Part shown: piece by piece, positions 35,465-44,769 of the stretch
Position numbering within the stretch: position 1 is the first letter of the stretch
Layout: every line of letters begins with the position of its first letter
Source of the DNA: Rhodothermus marinus DSM 4252
GTDB lineage: Bacteria > Bacteroidota > Rhodothermia > Rhodothermales > Rhodothermaceae
Assembly: GCF_000024845.1 (NCBI RefSeq)
Contig: NC_013501.1
Location: 1,430,001-1,494,000 of the forward strand
Direction: 5' to 3'
DNA length: 64,000 nt
The notes under the pieces: model-generated
What the model was told of the DNA's origin: nothing
Database searches by the model: none
Seen by the model: the letters and a program-made list of their open reading frames with translations, nothing else
Position numbers and translations under genes: made by a program

Positions 35465-36466
35465 TCAGGCGTTCGTTTCGGGTTGCTCTCGGTCGTTGTT
35501 GGCCGCCCGCATCGGGTCGGTGCGGCGATAGGCGGGCAGTCGGCCCAGCAGTTTGGCCGCCACGATGGCCACCACGAGCGAGGCCAGCGTGACCAGAATG
35601 ATCGGCAGGATCAGCTCGTTGATGGCCGAGCCCATGATGGCCATAAGCAGCACGGGGGGCACGAGCTGCACGCTGGCCGTGTTCATCGCCAGCAGCATGA
35701 CCATGGCATTGGTGGCCGTATCGGGGCGGGGGTTGAGCTTCTGCAGTTCTTCCATGGCCTTGATGCCCAGCGGGGTGGCCGCGTTGCCCAGACCGAGCAT
35801 GTTGGCGGTCAGATTCAGCGTGATGAGGGCGAAGGCCGGATGGTCGCGCGGCACGTCGGGAAAGAGCGGGCGCAGCAGCGGGCGGGTCCAGCGGGCCAGA
35901 TGCTGCACGAGGCCGGCCGCTTCGGCAATGCGCAGCAGCCCGAGCCAGAGCGCCAGTAGACCGATCAGCCCCAGCGCCAGCGTGACGGCCGTTCGGGCAA
36001 ACTCGAAGGCCGCGTCGGTGATGGCCTGCAGCCGCACGAACCGTACCGGCGCAAACAGCACGGCCGCCGTGGCCAGCGAGTCGGAGACGAACGTCAGCGC
36101 CTGCAGCGTGCCACGCAGGTCGTTTTCGCGGGGAGAGGTCACGCGCCGGATCGTGGCCAGCGGCTCGGGTACGTCTGCGTCTTTTGCAAAGCGCAGCTCG
36201 CGCCCGGTGCGAAACTGCACCAGCTCACCCGCATAGGCCGAGTCCGGGACGCTTTCCGTGCGATAGAAGGCCCGGTATGTAGTCGGGTCGATCCGCACCA
36301 CGACCGGCTGGTGGCGGGCCTCCGGGCGATAGCCTTCGGGGAAGACGAGCGTGACGGGCAGGGGATCGCCGTTGCGGTAGGTGTCGCGCGTCAGGTCGCG
36401 CACGTCCGACACCACGGCAAACACGAGGCTGAAGATGATCAGCCCGGCCCAGATGTAGTTCAGCAT
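35465..36466 (-). CDS. spmA: SpmA-like membrane protein with a large extra domain
   Basis: 333 aa, against about 200 for Bacillus SpmA. The first helix (YIWAGLIIFSLVFAVVSDVRD) and the main gate region (LGLIGLLALWLGLLRIAEAAGL, NLTANMLGLGNAATPLGIKAM, MLLAMNTASVQLVPPVLLMA) are typical. Between them lies a soluble insert of roughly 90 residues (about 28-120) with strand-like segments (LPVTLVFPEGYRPEARHQPV, AYAGELVQFRTGRELRF) that probably faces the periplasm. It is followed 5 bp later by spmB and preceded by uvrC with a 72-bp gap. Confidence 0.88.
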   Translation of the reverse strand: MLNYIWAGLIIFSLVFAVVSDVRDLTRDTYRNGDPLPVTLVFPEGYRPEARHQPVVVRIDPTTYRAFYRTESVPDSAYAGELVQFRTGRELRFAKDADVPEPLATIRRVTSPRENDLRGTLQALTFVSDSLATAAVLFAPVRFVRLQAITDAAFEFARTAVTLALGLIGLLALWLGLLRIAEAAGLVQHLARWTRPLLRPLFPDVPRDHPAFALITLNLTANMLGLGNAATPLGIKAMEELQKLNPRPDTATNAMVMLLAMNTASVQLVPPVLLMAIMGSAINELILPIILVTLASLVVAIVAAKLLGRLPAYRRTDPMRAANNDREQPETNA

Positions 36467-36538
36467 GGCGGCAGGGAGGCTGCGTGCACGGATGCTTCCG
36501 CCGCAAACATAGCACGGCGCGTGAGAAATTGCCAGCGC

Positions 36539-38386
36539 TCAGGAAGAGGTAGAAGCGGCGTCGAAGTGCTGGCGGATGCGTTCGGCGCGGGCGCGTCCGA
36601 CGACGGCGGCCAGCGCCTCCAGGTCGGCCTCGCGTACGCGCCGGGCCGATCCGAAATGCTGCAGCAGTTTCTCGACGGTGCGCGGTCCGATGCCCGGGAT
36701 GTCGAGCAGCTCGGAGCGCAGCACGCGGCGGCGCTGGCGGCGCTGCATCGTGACGGCAAACCGGTGCGCCTCGTTGCGGATGCGCTGCAGAAGCTGGAGC
36801 GCCGGGCTGGTCTTCGGAAGCTGGTAGGGATCGGGATCGCCGGGGCGGTAGATCTCCTCCAGCCGCTTGGCCAGGCCGATCACCGGGAACTGTCCGCGCA
36901 GCTCCAGGGCCTCGAGCGCTTCGAGTGCACTGGAGAGCTGGCCCTTGCCGCCGTCGATCACCACTAGATCGGGCCACGGGCCGCCCTCGTCGCGAAGGCG
37001 TCGGTAGCGTCGTGTGACGGCCTCACGCATGGCCTGATAGTCGTCCGGCTTGCCCGGCGTGACGCTCCGGATCTTAAAAGTTCGGTAGTCGCGCTTGCTG
37101 GGGCGGCCGTCCTCGAAGACCACGCAGGAGGCCACCGTGCCGGTGCCGCCCAGGTGCGAGATGTCGAAGCATTCGATTCGGCGGGGTAGTCCGGGCAGGC
37201 GAAGCGCCTCCTGCAGGGCACGGACGGCTTCCGGAATCCGGGTCTCCCCGCGTTTTTTCTGAGCCAGTCGCCACTCTTCGAGCAGCAGCCGGGCGTTGGC
37301 TTCGGCCAGGTGAACCAGTCCGGCCTTGTCGCCACGTTGCGGCACGCGCAGCGGTACCTTTTTGCCGCGTCGCTCCCGGAGCAGCGCCTCCAGCGCGTCG
37401 GGTTCTTCCAGTTCGTGCGAGAGCAGCACTTCGTCGGGGAAGAAGACGGCCTCGGCGTAATAGTCTTCGACGAAAGCCTGCAGCAGCGCGCCGTCGCGCT
37501 GGCCCTCGATGCGGCGCAGATACCGGTGGCGGCGGCCGATTACCTTGCCCTCGCGCACCTGAAACACCACGCCACAGGCCACGCCGTCGGTGCGGTCGAC
37601 GGCCAGCGCAAATACGTCACGGTCGGCGAAATCCTGGCTGACGATCTTCTGACGCTCGGCGTGCTGCTCGAGCAATCGAATCTGGTCGCGCAGCTCGGCC
37701 GCCCGCTCGAAATCCAGCGCCGCCGCCCGCGCTTTCATCTCTTCCCGGAGCTGTGCGATGAGCGTCTGCGTCTTGCCGTTGAGCAGTTGTTCGATCTGGC
37801 GGATGGTGGCGTTGTAGTCCTCCTCGGACTGCAGCCCGATGCAGGGCGCCGCGCATTTCTTGATGTGATACTCCAGGCAGGGCTGGTACTTGCCGGCCGC
37901 GATCGCCTCGGGCGAGAGGTTCAGGTTGCAGGTGCGCAGCTTGAACAGCGAACGGATCAGCCGCAGCAGCCGGTGCATCTGACCGACGTCGGTGTAGGGG
38001 CCGAAGTACTTCGAGCCGTCTTTCCGCACGCGCCGCGTGGGAAAGACGCGCGGAAAGCGTTCGTTCGCAATGCAGATGTACGGATAGGTCTTGTCGTCGC
38101 GCAGGTTGATGTTGTAGCGGGGCTTGAGCTGCTTGATCAGGTTGTTTTCGAGGATAAGCGCTTCGGCCTCCGTGTCGGTGACGATGACTTCGACGTCGGC
38201 GATTTTGCGGACGAGCGCTTCGAGCCGGCCGTCGCGCGGGCGACTTTCCTGGAAGTAAGAGCGGACGCGCTGGCGCAGGTTCTTCGCCTTACCGACGTAG
38301 AGCACCTGTCCCGCGGCGTCACGGTGAATGTAGACGCCCGGGCGCGTGGGCAGATGGGCCAGTTTTTCCTGGAGGGCTGCATTCAT
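36539..38386 (-). CDS. uvrC: excinuclease ABC subunit C
   Basis: 615 aa, full length. Makes both incisions around UvrB-marked DNA lesions. The order is GIY-YIG nuclease (PTRPGVYIHRDAAGQVLYVG, then KAKNLRQRVRSYF), a cysteine-rich region (CLEYHIKKCAAPCIG), a UVR motif (LDFERAAELRDQIRLLEQ), an RNase H-like endonuclease with RIECFDISHLGGTG, DLVVIDGGKGQLSSA and RNEAHRFA, and tandem HhH (LDIPGIGPRTVEKLLQHFG). Divergent from the Uma2-type gene, and upstream of spmA/spmB on the same strand. A second, shorter GIY-YIG protein is at 22.0-23.7 kb. Confidence 0.97.
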   Translation of the reverse strand: MNAALQEKLAHLPTRPGVYIHRDAAGQVLYVGKAKNLRQRVRSYFQESRPRDGRLEALVRKIADVEVIVTDTEAEALILENNLIKQLKPRYNINLRDDKTYPYICIANERFPRVFPTRRVRKDGSKYFGPYTDVGQMHRLLRLIRSLFKLRTCNLNLSPEAIAAGKYQPCLEYHIKKCAAPCIGLQSEEDYNATIRQIEQLLNGKTQTLIAQLREEMKARAAALDFERAAELRDQIRLLEQHAERQKIVSQDFADRDVFALAVDRTDGVACGVVFQVREGKVIGRRHRYLRRIEGQRDGALLQAFVEDYYAEAVFFPDEVLLSHELEEPDALEALLRERRGKKVPLRVPQRGDKAGLVHLAEANARLLLEEWRLAQKKRGETRIPEAVRALQEALRLPGLPRRIECFDISHLGGTGTVASCVVFEDGRPSKRDYRTFKIRSVTPGKPDDYQAMREAVTRRYRRLRDEGGPWPDLVVIDGGKGQLSSALEALEALELRGQFPVIGLAKRLEEIYRPGDPDPYQLPKTSPALQLLQRIRNEAHRFAVTMQRRQRRRVLRSELLDIPGIGPRTVEKLLQHFGSARRVREADLEALAAVVGRARAERIRQHFDAASTSS

Positions 38387-38496
38387 GGCGCGGATACGTT
38401 CGCCTGAAGGCGGCCGGAGTTCCCGAAGGCCACGGAACCGGCTCCGGTAGGCCGCATATCAAAAACGACGCTTTTCAGCAAAAGGCTGAACGCCGC

Positions 38497-39066
38497 ATGT
38501 CGGAGTCCGTCGCCGAAAAGGTGCGCTTTTCGCGCTACGAAGACTTTCGCCGGTGGACGGAAACGCAACCGGGCTACTGGATTCTTGTCCACGGAGAGGC
38601 CATGCCGAGCCCTTCACCGTCGCGGATTCATCAGGAGATTTCTGCGCGCCTGGAAATGCTGCTGTTTGAGGTGGTGCGTCGTACCGGCCGTGGGTGGGTC
38701 TATGACGCACCGCTGGACGTCAAACTTCGTGAAGACACGGTCTATCAGCCGGATCTGCTGGTGGTGCTCCGGGAGCATGCCGATCGGCTGCGGCCCACGC
38801 ACATCGAAGGCGCGCCCGATCTGATCATTGAGGTGCTCTCGCCCACGACGGCTCACCTGGATCTCTGGGAGAAACGCTACGACTATGCGCAGGCGGGCGT
38901 GCAGGAATACTGGGTCGTCGATCCCGAGTCGCGGCGCGTCGAGCTGTATGTGCGGGAAGGGGAGCAGTTCCGGTTGCACGCCAGCGCGCAGCACAGCGGC
39001 CGCCTGCGTAGCGTGCTGTTGCCGGATCTGGAAGTCGATCTGGAAACGATCTTCCGGGACCTGTAA
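38497..39066 (+). CDS. Uma2-family (DUF820) putative restriction-like endonuclease
   Basis: 189 aa with the PD-(D/E)xK nuclease fold of the Uma2 family. Marks: YWILVHGEAMPSPSPSRIHQEI, TVYQPDLLVVL (catalytic Asp), GAPDLIIEVLSPTTAHLDLW, EKRYDYAQAGVQEYWVVDPE and RVELY. Such proteins are numerous in cyanobacteria, Chloroflexi and thermophiles; their biological role is not established. It stands alone between divergent uvrC and the CDF transporter. Possible mobile or defence function is only suggested by the fold. Confidence 0.93.
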   Translation: MSESVAEKVRFSRYEDFRRWTETQPGYWILVHGEAMPSPSPSRIHQEISARLEMLLFEVVRRTGRGWVYDAPLDVKLREDTVYQPDLLVVLREHADRLRPTHIEGAPDLIIEVLSPTTAHLDLWEKRYDYAQAGVQEYWVVDPESRRVELYVREGEQFRLHASAQHSGRLRSVLLPDLEVDLETIFRDL

Positions 39067-39129
39067 ACGGGCACGAAGTGGCCGCCCGTGCGTTCAGTAG
39101 GCGCATCCTGAGACGCTTTCGGTTTGCGC

Positions 39130-40080
39130 ATGCAGTGGCCTGATTTACGCGATCCGCGCCACCGGGCGATGGCGGCCAGCCTGGCGGTGTCGGTACTGAT
39201 GCTCATCGGGAAGTTTACCGCCTATCTGCTCACGGGAAGCGCCGCGATCTTTTCGGACGCCGCCGAATCGCTCGTGCACATCCTGGCCACGGCGTTCGTC
39301 GCCTTCAGCCTCTGGTATGCGCTCCAGCCGCCCGATCCCGATCATCCTTACGGCCACGGCAAGATCGCCTACTTTTCGGCCGGCTTCGAGGGGGCCATGA
39401 TCCTGCTGGCCGCCGCCGGCATTCTCTACACGGCCGTGCAGGACCTGCTGCACGGGCCGGAACTCCGACGGCTGGGGCTGGGCGTGCTGCTGACCGCGCT
39501 GTTCAGCCTGATCAACCTGCTCCTGGGACTTTACCTGATCCGCGTGGGGCGGCGGCATCACAGCCTCGTGCTGGAGGCCAACGGTCGCCACGTGCTCACG
39601 GACATGTGGACCAGCCTGGGCGTGGTGGTCGGCGTGGCGCTGGTGGCCTGGACCGGCGTGGTCTGGCTGGACCCATTGATCGCGATCGTCGTGGCGCTCA
39701 ACATCCTTCGGACGGCCTTTCAGCTCCTTCGTCAGGCCGTGGCCGGCTTGATGGAGCGCGTGGACGAAGAGGACACGCGTCGGTTGATCGAGGTGCTCGA
39801 CGAAGCCGTGCAGCAGGGGATCATCTCCGACTATCATCAGCTGCGCCACCGCCGCACCGGCGATCAGCTCTGGGTCGAGTATCACCTGATGTTGCCCGGC
39901 GAGCGCTCGCTGGAGGAGGCGCACGCGCAGGCGCATCGGGTGGAAGAGGCGATCCAGCAGCGTTTTCCCGATCGGCGCGTCTACGTGACGGCCCACCTGG
40001 AGCCCGAACACCACGAAGTGGCCCACCCTGCCGGTCATCGCGAGCCCGAAGATCCGTTAAAAGCGCAGGCCCGGCGCTAA
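39130..40080 (+). CDS. cation diffusion facilitator (CDF) metal transporter
   Basis: 316 aa. Six membrane helices followed by a cytoplasmic metal-binding domain. Exports divalent cations (Zn2+, Co2+, Fe2+ or Mn2+) by proton exchange. Helix II site GSAAIFSDAAESLVHI with the FSD motif, helix III region HPYGHGKIAYFSAGFEG, and helix V site EANGRHVLTDMWTSLG (HxxxD) are all present. The C-terminal domain has DYHQLRHRRTGDQLWVEYHL. The last 25 residues are histidine-rich (EPEHHEVAHPAGHRE) and may bind metal. Start at ATG 39130 rather than the TTG two codons earlier. Confidence 0.94.
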   Translation: MQWPDLRDPRHRAMAASLAVSVLMLIGKFTAYLLTGSAAIFSDAAESLVHILATAFVAFSLWYALQPPDPDHPYGHGKIAYFSAGFEGAMILLAAAGILYTAVQDLLHGPELRRLGLGVLLTALFSLINLLLGLYLIRVGRRHHSLVLEANGRHVLTDMWTSLGVVVGVALVAWTGVVWLDPLIAIVVALNILRTAFQLLRQAVAGLMERVDEEDTRRLIEVLDEAVQQGIISDYHQLRHRRTGDQLWVEYHLMLPGERSLEEAHAQAHRVEEAIQQRFPDRRVYVTAHLEPEHHEVAHPAGHREPEDPLKAQARR

Positions 40081-40108
40081 CCGGTTCGCATTCGGCACCG
40101 GACTGTTT

Positions 40109-40116
40109 TATCTTTC
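40109..40116 (+). promoter_or_regulatory. candidate -7 element of sbcC (TATCTTTC)
   Basis: Seven of eight positions fit TAnnTTTG; 34 bp upstream of the sbcC start codon, the same distance as at the alkaline phosphatase gene. Confidence 0.35.
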
Positions 40117-40150
40117 TGCAGCCAGCTCAACGAACGCGGAGAACGCAGGG

Positions 40151-43100
40151 ATGGTACCGGTCGCGTTGCGCCTCAAGAACTTCATGAGCTACGGGGAGGC
40201 GGCGCCCGTGCTCGATTTCGAGCAGTTTCAGGTGGCCTGTCTGTCGGGCAACAACGGCCAGGGTAAGTCGGCGCTGCTGGACGCGATCACCTGGGCGCTC
40301 TGGGGCGAGGCGCGCAAGACGAGCGACAGCCGGAAGCCCGACGAGCACCTGCTGCGCGTGGGAGCGCAGCAGATGGAGGTGGAGTTCACCTTCGATCTCG
40401 AAGGCCAGCGCTACTGCGTGCTCCGGCGCTACACGCGCTCCAGCTCCGGCAAAACCAGCAAGTCGGAGCTGGAGCTGCAGGTGTACGAACCGGAGACCGG
40501 CACCTACCGGGCGCTGACGGCATCTTCGGTTTCCGAAACGCAGGAACGGCTCAATCAACTGCTGGGGCTCGACTATCAGACGTTCATCAACGCCTCGTTT
40601 CTGCTGCAGGGGCGGGCCGACGAGTTCACGCGCAAAAAACCCAGCGAGCGCAAGGAGATCCTGGCCCGCATCCTGAACCTGGACCGCTACGAGCGGCTGG
40701 CCGAACTGGCGCGGGAAGAGGTGCGTGAGGCGAAGGCGCGGGCCGAGCAGATCGAGCGCCAGTTGGAGCAGATTCAGGAAGCGTTGCAGGAGGAGTCCGC
40801 GCTGAAGACCCGGCACGAAGCACTTCGCGAGCGCCGCCACGCGCTGGAGGCCGAGCGTGAAACCCGCCAGCGGCACCTGCAGACGCTTCAGGAGCAGCGT
40901 GTACGTCTGGAAGAAAACCGCCGCCGCCTTGAAGAACTGCAGGAGCAGGAGCGTCAGCAGACGGCCCGCCTGCAGGAGGAACGCGAGCGGCTGGTCCGAC
41001 TGGAGGCCGAGCTGCAGGACCTGGAGCAATTGCTGGCGCGACGTGAGGAGATCGAACAGGCCCATGCCCGCGAGCGAACCCTGCAGGAAGAGCGCCGCCA
41101 GCTCGAAGCAAAGCGCGAGCAGTACTGGGGCATCCAGAAGCAGCTGGATCAGGTCCAGAGCGAACTGGAACGCCAGCGGAGCGAGCTGGAAAAGAAGCTG
41201 GCGCTGGTCCGCAAAGAGCAGGAGCATGTGCAGCGACAGCTCCAGGAGCTGACCACGCGCCTGCAGGAGCGGCCCCGGATCGCGCAGCGCCTGAAGGCGG
41301 CCGAGCAGGCACGTCAGGAAATGGCCCGGCTGGAGCAGCAGCGTCAGCAGCGCAGCGCGCTGGAGGAGGAAATCCGCCACGTCTCCGAAACGCTGCTGGC
41401 CGCGCAGAAGGAGCTCGAAGGACAATTGCGGTCGCTGCAGCGCCAGCTGGAGCAGGAGGCCGACGTGCCGGAGCAGCTTGCCGCGCTGGAAGCCCGGTGC
41501 CGTGAGCTGGAGCAGCAAGAAGCCCGCTACCGGGCGCTGCAGGAAGAACTGGAACGACTGAAGGAGACGGGGCAGGGCAAGAAGGCGGCGATCGAAGCGC
41601 TGCAGGCGCGGCTGCAGGAGCTGGAGCGACAGCAGCAGGACCTGCAGCAGCGCTACGATACGTTCCGGCAGGCCGAAGCGGACGTGTGTCCGGTCTGTGG
41701 CAGCGAGCTGGGGCCCGAGCACCGGGAAGAGGTCGAGCGCCACTACGAAGAGCAACTGGAGGAGCTGGCGCGTGGACTGGACGAAGGGCGCCGGCGGCTG
41801 GCCGCGCTGGAGCAGGAGCGAGAAGCGCTCCGGCAGCAGTACATAGCCCGACTTTCGGAAGCAAAGCGGTTGGAGAAGGCGCCCGAAGAGCTGGCGCGTG
41901 CGCGCGCGCAGCTGGAAGAACTGCAGCGGCGTAATGCCCGACGGGAGGCGCTTGCGCGTCAGCTATCGGCACTTCAGACACAACTTGAACAGCGCGCCTT
42001 TGCGCAGGAGCAACGGCGTCGGCTGGAGGAGCTGCACCGGAAGCTGGAGGCCATTCCATTCGACGAGCAAAAATTTGAGGTGCTACGGCAGCAGGCGGCC
42101 GAGGCCGCTTCGCTCCGCGAACGACTCCAGGAGCTGGAGACGCTGCAGGGACGGCGGGAAAGCCTGGAAAGCGAGCAGCGGCGGCTGGCGCAACTGGAGC
42201 AGCAGTACCGTCAGGAACTGGATCAGGGGCCGGCTTTGCAACAGCTCCTGCAGCGCAAGCGCGCACTTCAGGAAAAGCTTCAGGCGATCGGCTTCGATCC
42301 GGCACGTCTGCAACAGGTGCAGCAGGAGCTGGAGGCGCTGGGCGACGTCGGCGCCCAGGTGCATCGCCTGCTCCATGCGGAGGAAAACCTGAAGAAAGGC
42401 CGGCAGGAACGAGAGACGTTGCAGCGGCGCATCCGACAGGAGGAACAGGCGCTGGAGCGATTGCAGACGCAGCTGCAGCAACTCCGGCAGGAGCTGGAAG
42501 ATCTTCCCCGCGTGCAGGCGGCCTGCGAAGAAGCCCGGCAGCAACTGGCGGCCACAGAGGAGGCGCTACGGGGCGTGCAGCAGGAGATCGGTGAATGCCA
42601 GGCGCGTATGGAGCAATTGCAGGCGCTTCGCGCGCAGCGCAAGCAACTCCGGCAGGAGCTGGAATCGGTACGGCATCGGGAGCGGCTGCACCGACATCTG
42701 CAACAGGCCTTCGGCAAGCACGGCATCCCTTCGCTGATCATCGAACAGACGCTTCCCGAGCTGGAGGCCCGCGCCAACGAATTGCTCGAACGGCTGACCG
42801 ATGGCCGCATGCACGTTTACCTGCGCACGCAGCGCGCCAAAAAATCCGGAGGCACGAAAGAAACGCTCGACATCATCATCACCGACGAGCAGGGGGCGGC
42901 CCGTCCCTACGAGACCTTCTCCGGGGGCGAGGCTTTCCGGGTCGATTTTGCGCTGCGGCTGGCGCTGGCCCAGCTGCTGGCCGAGCGCAGCGGCGTGCGC
43001 GTGCGCACGCTGGTCATCGACGAGGGCTTCGGCACGCAGGACCCGCAGGGACTGCAGCATCTGGTGGAGGCCATTCAGGCCGTACAGTCCGATTTCGACA

Positions 43101-43210
43101 AGATTCTGGTGATCACGCACCTGAGCGAACTCAAGCAGGTGTTTCCGGTGCGGATCGAGGTCGAGAAAGACCCGGTCGAGGGCTCGCGCTTCGAGGTGAT
43201 CGGCGTGTGA
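40151..43210 (+). CDS. sbcC: SbcC/Rad50-type ATPase of the DNA double-strand-end nuclease
   Basis: 1019 aa. ATPase subunit that with SbcD (Mre11) processes hairpins and broken ends. Walker A LSGNNGQGKSALLDAI at about residues 32-47, a first globular half with ASFLLQGRADEFTRKKPSERK (Q-loop), a very long glutamine/arginine/glutamate-rich coiled coil, the zinc hook CPVCGSEL near 513-516, the returning coil, then signature TFSGGEAFRVDFALRLALAQ near 921, Walker B RTLVIDEGFGTQDPQG near 953, and a final His in VITHLSELK. SbcD is usually adjacent; none is here, so it must be encoded elsewhere. Confidence 0.95.
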   Translation: MVPVALRLKNFMSYGEAAPVLDFEQFQVACLSGNNGQGKSALLDAITWALWGEARKTSDSRKPDEHLLRVGAQQMEVEFTFDLEGQRYCVLRRYTRSSSGKTSKSELELQVYEPETGTYRALTASSVSETQERLNQLLGLDYQTFINASFLLQGRADEFTRKKPSERKEILARILNLDRYERLAELAREEVREAKARAEQIERQLEQIQEALQEESALKTRHEALRERRHALEAERETRQRHLQTLQEQRVRLEENRRRLEELQEQERQQTARLQEERERLVRLEAELQDLEQLLARREEIEQAHARERTLQEERRQLEAKREQYWGIQKQLDQVQSELERQRSELEKKLALVRKEQEHVQRQLQELTTRLQERPRIAQRLKAAEQARQEMARLEQQRQQRSALEEEIRHVSETLLAAQKELEGQLRSLQRQLEQEADVPEQLAALEARCRELEQQEARYRALQEELERLKETGQGKKAAIEALQARLQELERQQQDLQQRYDTFRQAEADVCPVCGSELGPEHREEVERHYEEQLEELARGLDEGRRRLAALEQEREALRQQYIARLSEAKRLEKAPEELARARAQLEELQRRNARREALARQLSALQTQLEQRAFAQEQRRRLEELHRKLEAIPFDEQKFEVLRQQAAEAASLRERLQELETLQGRRESLESEQRRLAQLEQQYRQELDQGPALQQLLQRKRALQEKLQAIGFDPARLQQVQQELEALGDVGAQVHRLLHAEENLKKGRQERETLQRRIRQEEQALERLQTQLQQLRQELEDLPRVQAACEEARQQLAATEEALRGVQQEIGECQARMEQLQALRAQRKQLRQELESVRHRERLHRHLQQAFGKHGIPSLIIEQTLPELEARANELLERLTDGRMHVYLRTQRAKKSGGTKETLDIIITDEQGAARPYETFSGGEAFRVDFALRLALAQLLAERSGVRVRTLVIDEGFGTQDPQGLQHLVEAIQAVQSDFDKILVITHLSELKQVFPVRIEVEKDPVEGSRFEVIGV

Positions 43211-43213
43211 TCC

Positions 43214-44131
43214 TCACGAAGGCAGCGGCATGCGGCGGGCCCGGCGCATCAGGAGCAGGCCGCCGATGATGCCGGCGCCGCCCAGGAGCTGGGCCGGGGT
43301 GATCGGCTCGCCGAGCATCAGGTAGCCGGCCACAAGCGCCACCACCGGGACCAGATTGCCGAAGGCGGCCGTGTGGGAGGGACCGACGTGCCGGATGGCG
43401 TGGTTCCAGAAGGCGACGGTCAGGCCGGTCGAGAGCGCCCCGGAAAAGATCAGCGCCGCCCAGATGGTGGCATCGACGTCGGCCCACACCACCGCGTCGA
43501 TATGCAGCAGGCCCAGAAGGGCCAGGATCGGGTAGGCCAGCAGCAGGCTGAAAAATGTCAGGCTGGCCGGGTCCATGCGATGAACGAACGGCTGGCTGAG
43601 CGCCGTGTAGGCGCCCCAGGCCACGGCCGCCCCGGTCATCAGCAGGTTGCCCAGCAGCGCATCTTCTGAAAAGTCCAGTGCGCGCGGTCCGTAGAGTACC
43701 ACGACGGCGGTCCCGAGCAGCGACACCAGCAATCCGATCCAGCCCAGCAGGTTCAGCCGATCGTAGCCCCGGAGCTGGCTGATGACGGCGGTCCAGAGCG
43801 GTGCGCTGGCCATGATGAGCGCGGCGCTTCCGGAGGTGGTCAGGTTGACGCCTTCGATGAAGGCCAGCTGGTAGATCACGTAGCCGAGCAGGCCCAGCAG
43901 CAGGATGGCGCGGCCGTGCGTGCGCAGCGGCTCGAAAAACGGCGTGCGGTCGCGCCGATGCGTCCAGGCATGCAATGCGCCCAGCACCAGCAGTGAAAAG
44001 ATGAAGCGAAAGAGATTGACCACGAACGGATGCATGGCGGCCAGGGCCACCTTGAGGATGGGAAAGTTGATGCCCCAGACCAGCACGTCGAACAATAGCG
44101 CCAGCTCGTATTTGAGGCGGCTCTGCGACAT
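43214..44131 (-). CDS. EamA/DMT-superfamily permease
   Basis: 305 aa, ten membrane helices in two EamA halves. Exporter or importer of small metabolites; substrate cannot be told. Marks: FDVLVWGINFPILKVALAAMHP at the start, GSAALIMASAPLWTAVIS in the first half, VAWGAYTALSQPFVHRMDP at the second start, and FWNHAIRHVGPSHTAAFGNLVPVVALVAG at the end of the second. The ATG at 44131 gives the usual length. The frame stays open further upstream to 44695, but that would cross the MerR and tRNA-Pro genes and is rejected. Convergent with sbcC (3-bp gap). Confidence 0.92.
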   Translation of the reverse strand: MSQSRLKYELALLFDVLVWGINFPILKVALAAMHPFVVNLFRFIFSLLVLGALHAWTHRRDRTPFFEPLRTHGRAILLLGLLGYVIYQLAFIEGVNLTTSGSAALIMASAPLWTAVISQLRGYDRLNLLGWIGLLVSLLGTAVVVLYGPRALDFSEDALLGNLLMTGAAVAWGAYTALSQPFVHRMDPASLTFFSLLLAYPILALLGLLHIDAVVWADVDATIWAALIFSGALSTGLTVAFWNHAIRHVGPSHTAAFGNLVPVVALVAGYLMLGEPITPAQLLGGAGIIGGLLLMRRARRMPLPS

Positions 44132-44206
44132 GGCCGTTCGGCAGGTTGTGCGGTTTGGAAGCTTCAAATATCCGGAAAGCGCCTTTTCGTTTTGATAGCT
44201 TCCCGT

Positions 44207-44214
44207 TAAATTTG
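44207..44214 (+). promoter_or_regulatory. Bacteroidetes-type -7 element of the merR-like gene (TAAATTTG)
   Basis: Exact match to TAnnTTTG, with TTTTC at 44184-44188 about 18 bp upstream as a possible -33. The start codon is 22 bp downstream. Confidence 0.5.
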
Positions 44215-44236
44215 CAGCAGCAGACCGGGCGACGTT

Positions 44237-44602
44237 ATGCAGGAGCAGCAGAAGTGGTACAGCATCGGGGAGGTAGCGCAGCGGACGGGGCTGGCGCCTC
44301 ATGTGCTGCGGTACTGGGAGACCGAGTTCGAGGAGTTGCGGCCGCAGAAGGATAAGGCCGGCCGTCGCCGCTACTCGGAAGAAGATCTGGCGCTGGTGCG
44401 GGAGATCCAGCACCTGCTGCACGTGGAGCGCTACACGATCGAAGGCGCGCGGCGCGTGCTGGCACGTCGGCGCCAGCGGCAGGACGGGGCCATGCGGGCG
44501 CAACTGCTGGAACTCCGGGCGTTTCTGGTGACGTTGCTGCAGTACCTGGAGGCGCAGCCCGGCTGTGAAGAGCCGGCAAAAGGGAACTCCGGCCCCGATT
44601 GA
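44237..44602 (+). CDS. MerR-family transcriptional regulator
   Basis: 121 aa. The N-terminal winged helix is typical (KWYSIGEVAQRTGLAPHVLR, YWETEFEELRPQKDKAGRRR, YSEEDLALVREIQHLLHVER), with the IEGARRVLARRR end of the domain. It belongs to the short ligandless MerR group common in Bacteroidetes, next to the more metal-responsive ones; no cysteines for metal binding are placed in the dimer helix (a single C near the tail). The helix AQLLELRAFLVTLLQYLEA should dimerise. Divergent from the EamA permease, which is its most likely target. Confidence 0.9.
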   Translation: MQEQQKWYSIGEVAQRTGLAPHVLRYWETEFEELRPQKDKAGRRRYSEEDLALVREIQHLLHVERYTIEGARRVLARRRQRQDGAMRAQLLELRAFLVTLLQYLEAQPGCEEPAKGNSGPD

Positions 44603-44661
44603 AGCATTTGCAGCCCTTGCCTGACGGCTACCATTCGGTGTAGTTTGCCAGCGAATGATGT

Positions 44662-44738
44662 CGGGACGTAGCGCAGCCCGGTAGCGCACTAGCATGGGGT
44701 GCTAGGGGTCGTGGGTTCAAATCCCACCGTCCCGACCA
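44662..44738 (+). tRNA. tRNA-Pro (anticodon GGG)
   Basis: 77 nt including an encoded CCA. Acceptor CGGGACG/CGTCCCG, D arm GCGC...GCGC, anticodon stem CTAGC/GCTAG with loop ATGGGGT (anticodon GGG), T arm GTGGG TTCAAAT CCCAC. Followed directly by a terminator. Confidence 0.97.
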
Positions 44739-44739
44739 G

Positions 44740-44769
44740 GCCCCGCCCGAAAGGGCGGGGCTTTTTTTT
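44740..44769 (+). terminator. rho-independent terminator of tRNA-Pro
   Basis: 9-bp perfect stem GCCCCGCCC / GGGCGGGGC with a GAAA tetraloop and eight T, starting 1 bp after the tRNA. Confidence 0.95.

Noticed and set aside
40626..42305. 559-aa Ala/Pro-rich minus-strand frame opposite sbcC
   Set aside because: Shadow of the biased coiled-coil coding sequence of SbcC.
44132..44695. Extension of the EamA permease to 493 residues
   Set aside because: The added part crosses the merR-like gene and part of tRNA-Pro on the other strand and shows no membrane segments of the family.
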